A DNA stretch of 64,000 nt from Cheilinus undulatus (lineage: Eukaryota > Chordata > Actinopteri > Labriformes > Labridae), in contig NC_054886.1 in assembly GCF_018320785.1 (NCBI RefSeq), forward strand, positions 9,857,207-9,921,206, given 5' to 3'. The position numbers and the translations under genes are program-made. Below, in pieces: positions 61,400 through 64,000 of the stretch (within the stretch, counting starts at the first letter, position 1; each line of letters begins with the position of its first letter). Under the pieces are notes generated by a model, which ran no database searches, was not told the DNA's origin, and was given only the letters and a program-made list of their open reading frames with translations.

Positions 61400-63467
61400 G
61401 CTATATAGTATAGCAGCATGTTACATGAGGGAGAAAAGCTGTTAAAGAGGTACCACTAGCCTCCTAGCTCGTGGCCTTAAATGGGTTGTATGCAAAGTGT
61501 AAACAGGGCCTTTGACATCATTTCTTCCCAGGAATGCAAGGGGGACTAAAACAGCTCTGTGACCCATTTTTGGGTCCTAATCCACTGGTTGAGAACCACC
61601 GATTAAGTGGGTAATAATGAGTCTGGGTCTCAGGCTGCTGCCTGTCTGAGAAATACTTTGAGGGTAGTGAACATCCGGGGTTTCACATGCAGACTTTACC
61701 TGGTTATCACTCTAAGGTAGACTATGAATGGTCCATTTACCTTATTCTCATATAGTTACCCTCATAGCAGAACTGCCTAAGTCATGCTTTAAGGTTTTCA
61801 AGAAAAAAAGAAGGCAAACACATAGGATTTTTTTTATTTATATGGTAACAGTAAATTCTATCAGATCTGTAAACAAGTTTCTTACAGAAAGAAAAGCCAC
61901 GAAAAAGACATCTTAACAAATACAAGTGACTAAATAGATAATAAAATCAAAAGATAATAATGAATTAATTAGATGACTTAGGCATATAGTGATCATGGAC
62001 TGTAACAAGCACTCTGATTGGCTGAGGACATAGGCAAGGTGCAATGAATCAGCAGCATTAGGAGAGGAGAAATCAGCAGATATCACAACTTGGCCAAAAA
62101 ATGACTTCAGGAATTATGCTATGAAGCTATCTGTGACTCTGTATGTTTTATTTCACATGTATTTATCTCAGAACAGACTATTTAAATTGCATTTCAGTTC
62201 ATTTTATATATGTATGTTAATAAACTGCAAGAATGTCTGACCAATCAGAGCATTTTTCCTTGCACATCACACATTTTTTTTCCACCTGTAAATCTCCCCC
62301 TTGTAAATACAGATAAAAGTTGATGGGATTATCAAACAATGAGACAAATTGATCCGTGATTCACACCAGAGCAAAAGACCTTAAGGTGTGGAAACACCCG
62401 TAAACAGTCTGAAGAAGTTTATCTGCAATTTCTAACAATTAAAACAAGAAATTGCCCTTTATTTTGTATAAGACTTCTGTTTTTGTTTTTTTTTTTTTGC
62501 TGCAGTCTCAAACAAGTATCAGTCTTGTTCATTTCCTACTAGAACCATATTAATATCTGGTATTATGCCAGTTAGGGCCTTTGCTTCATGTTTTCCGCCG
62601 CCTCCTGATCCAACAACGCTCCATCTGCTGTGAAAAGTCCAGTCTGCTTTGGAGCAGTTTGGCCAATTTGGAGAGGCTTCCCCCTTACAATCATTCCTTT
62701 AGAAATCAAGAAACATTTTACCAAGAACCAAATCTTCAGTCTGTTTCTTAATAGAATAAAATGCAAAAATATACCCCCAGTTAAGATAATAAACATAATC
62801 AATCATTGTTTGGTTCTCTTTTCAAACATGACTCCCTCTCTCCAGAGCTAGATCCATTTATAACACCAGTGTGACTGTGCATGCTCTCCATCGTCTTTTC
62901 TGCTCAAGTATCTGCATCAATCAAACTCTCACACGTGCTTCAGACTGATCTAAAGACGTGTAAGTGTGCCATAGTCATAATAAAGCCTGAATGGAGAGCC
63001 TGTAGTGGCCCCCATTAGCACTGAGCATTCTCTGGCAGCATCATGAGACAGACGTCTGTCAATGGCAGACGGCCCGATGGCTGTTTATTGATCGTGTTGG
63101 AAGCAGCCGGGCTGGAGGAGGAGACACCACTTCCTCTCTTTGTTGCAGCTTCAATGGGGGCTTTTATTTTGGAGACTTGAAGAATTCAAGAAGGGGAGAG
63201 AATGTGACTTCTGCCTTTCTACAGTTATTGGGGGTCATTAACTAAAGGATTCCCCTCTGAAGCATCATCGACCACATCAGTTTACATCATCAGCGTTTAT
63301 TTATTTTCTCCTGGTTTTGGGCTCAGTTTGAGCTCTCTGGTGTGTTTTAAAGTGTTCGCTATCTGTGTTCATCACCCTGATTTTTCTAGATTTACACAGG
63401 ATTCTAAAGACTTCCCTTTTTCCAGTTTAGAAAAAGCAGAGCTACTTTTCATTAATTATTTTTAAAG

Positions 63468-63503
<36 letters not shown>

Positions 63504-63862
63504 AATCTTGAAAAAGGAGCCACTTTCAATCACAAAAACAGCAAACCCCAAAACAGAAATTGACAAAAGGGTTCAATTGTATGTTTTTTTTTTTGTTGTT
63601 GTTGTTGTTTTTTTTTTTTTTTTTTGACAATTCTGTTTTCTTTTTTTCTTTTTTCTTTTTTCTTTTTAAAGGAAGACTTGAAAAACAGGAAAACACGTTA
63701 CCCAATATGGATGGTAAACATTTCAAAGTAAAAGCCTGAAAAGTCAGAGGGCATCTGTCTTTCCTTTTAAATCCATAACAAGTTCCATTTTCTGTCATTA
63801 AGTTTGTGTTATAATTGTCAGTCTACTCAAGGTTCTTTCAAAATAAAAGCAGGGCTGTTTTC
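61400..63862. other. Intronic DNA with A28 and T-rich runs
   Basis: Poly-A of 28 lies at 63475-63502 and a T-rich tract at about 63580-63668. No exon with family similarity. Confidence 0.5.
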
Positions 63863-64000
63863 CAAGCAGGAAGTCAGTTACCTTTTGCTCAAGACAGTAC
63901 AAAAGTTTAATGGGACATAAAACCAGTTTTAAATGCAAAATAGTGGAATTTCAAAATAGGGAGATTAATTGTGATTAACTGCAGGAATTCTAAGATTAAT
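63863..64000. mobile_element. Partial second copy of the 17768 hAT MITE
   Basis: CAGGAAGTCAGTTACC, AAGACAGTA, TTAAATGCAAAATAGTGGAA and GATTAATTGTGATTAACTGC follow the same order as the right half of the 17768-18118 element. The copy is 5'-truncated and runs off the window end. Confidence 0.8.

Larger units (their letters stand above)
22576..64000 (+). other. Presumed intron 1 of the LRCH-like gene (start only)
   Basis: From the donor at 22576 to the end of the window, no exon encoding the first leucine-rich repeats (motif ending in LYHN) was recognised on the plus strand. The sequence instead consists of transposon relics, minisatellites and plain AT-rich DNA. The simplest reading is one intron longer than 41 kb. 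A short, diverged exon could have been missed by eye. Confidence 0.5.

Noticed and set aside
1..64000. CRISPR array, phage, integron or bacterial operon
   Set aside because: The repeats are degenerate without unique spacers of fixed length, and the intron-exon genes and fish transposons show nuclear vertebrate DNA.

Overview
The window reads as vertebrate nuclear DNA, almost certainly from a ray-finned (teleost) fish. It has two intron-containing vertebrate gene structures, no long bacterial-style ORFs, and a heavy load of fish-type Tc1/mariner and hAT-like elements, short non-autonomous elements and degenerate minisatellites. Only about 0.6 kb is convincingly protein-coding.

Genes. (1) A complete five-exon histone H2A.Z gene lies on the minus strand (CDS 9613 down to 7092). 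Its 128 codons assemble without a gap across four GT-AG introns, and the three residues that separate H2A.Z.1 from H2A.Z.2 are of the H2A.Z.1 type. Upstream are two inverted CCAAT boxes, an E2F-like site and a CHR-like element. (2) The first coding exon (57 codons) of an LRCH-family gene, best matching LRCH4, lies on the plus strand at 22404-22575 in a CpG-rich setting. It ends in a consensus donor. No second exon was recognised downstream, so 22576-64000 is most simply the start of a very large intron 1 (over 41 kb). Weaker signals are an orphan promoter plus splice donor at about 3114-3219 and a CpG-rich patch at 20600-20735.

Layout. 1-990: A-rich array with a SINE-like insertion. 2128-2748: T-rich array. 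3.1 kb: orphan promoter. 4745-5160: 42-bp minisatellite. 6.86-9.87 kb: H2A.Z gene and promoter. 10.2-10.7 kb: about 21-bp array. 13.42-14.26 kb: second copy of the 42-bp family. 15.4-16.2 kb: hAT-like element carrying a T-rich array. 16.5-17.6 kb: Tc1-type relic. 17.8-18.1 kb: hAT MITE. 19.1-20.3 kb: first GTTGGCAAC-family array. 21.5-21.9 kb: second copy of the about 21-bp family. 22.4 kb: lrch4 exon 1. 22.6-64 kb: presumed intron with Tc1/mariner relics (25.5, 28.2, 34.3, 58-59.3 kb), a LINE 3' relic (26.2 kb), hAT MITEs (31.5, 38.7, 48.3, 61, 63.9 kb), three more GTTGGCAAC arrays, a T-rich array (42.7 kb), a 23-bp array (47.2 kb) and a composite array (50.2-51.8 kb).

The striking aspect is the repeat architecture. 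At least five unrelated minisatellite families each recur at two or more separated loci, and some sit inside or are interrupted by transposons with readable target-site duplications. No new enzymatic or defence system was found. Apart from the two genes, the long ORFs are repeat shadows or transposon relics.
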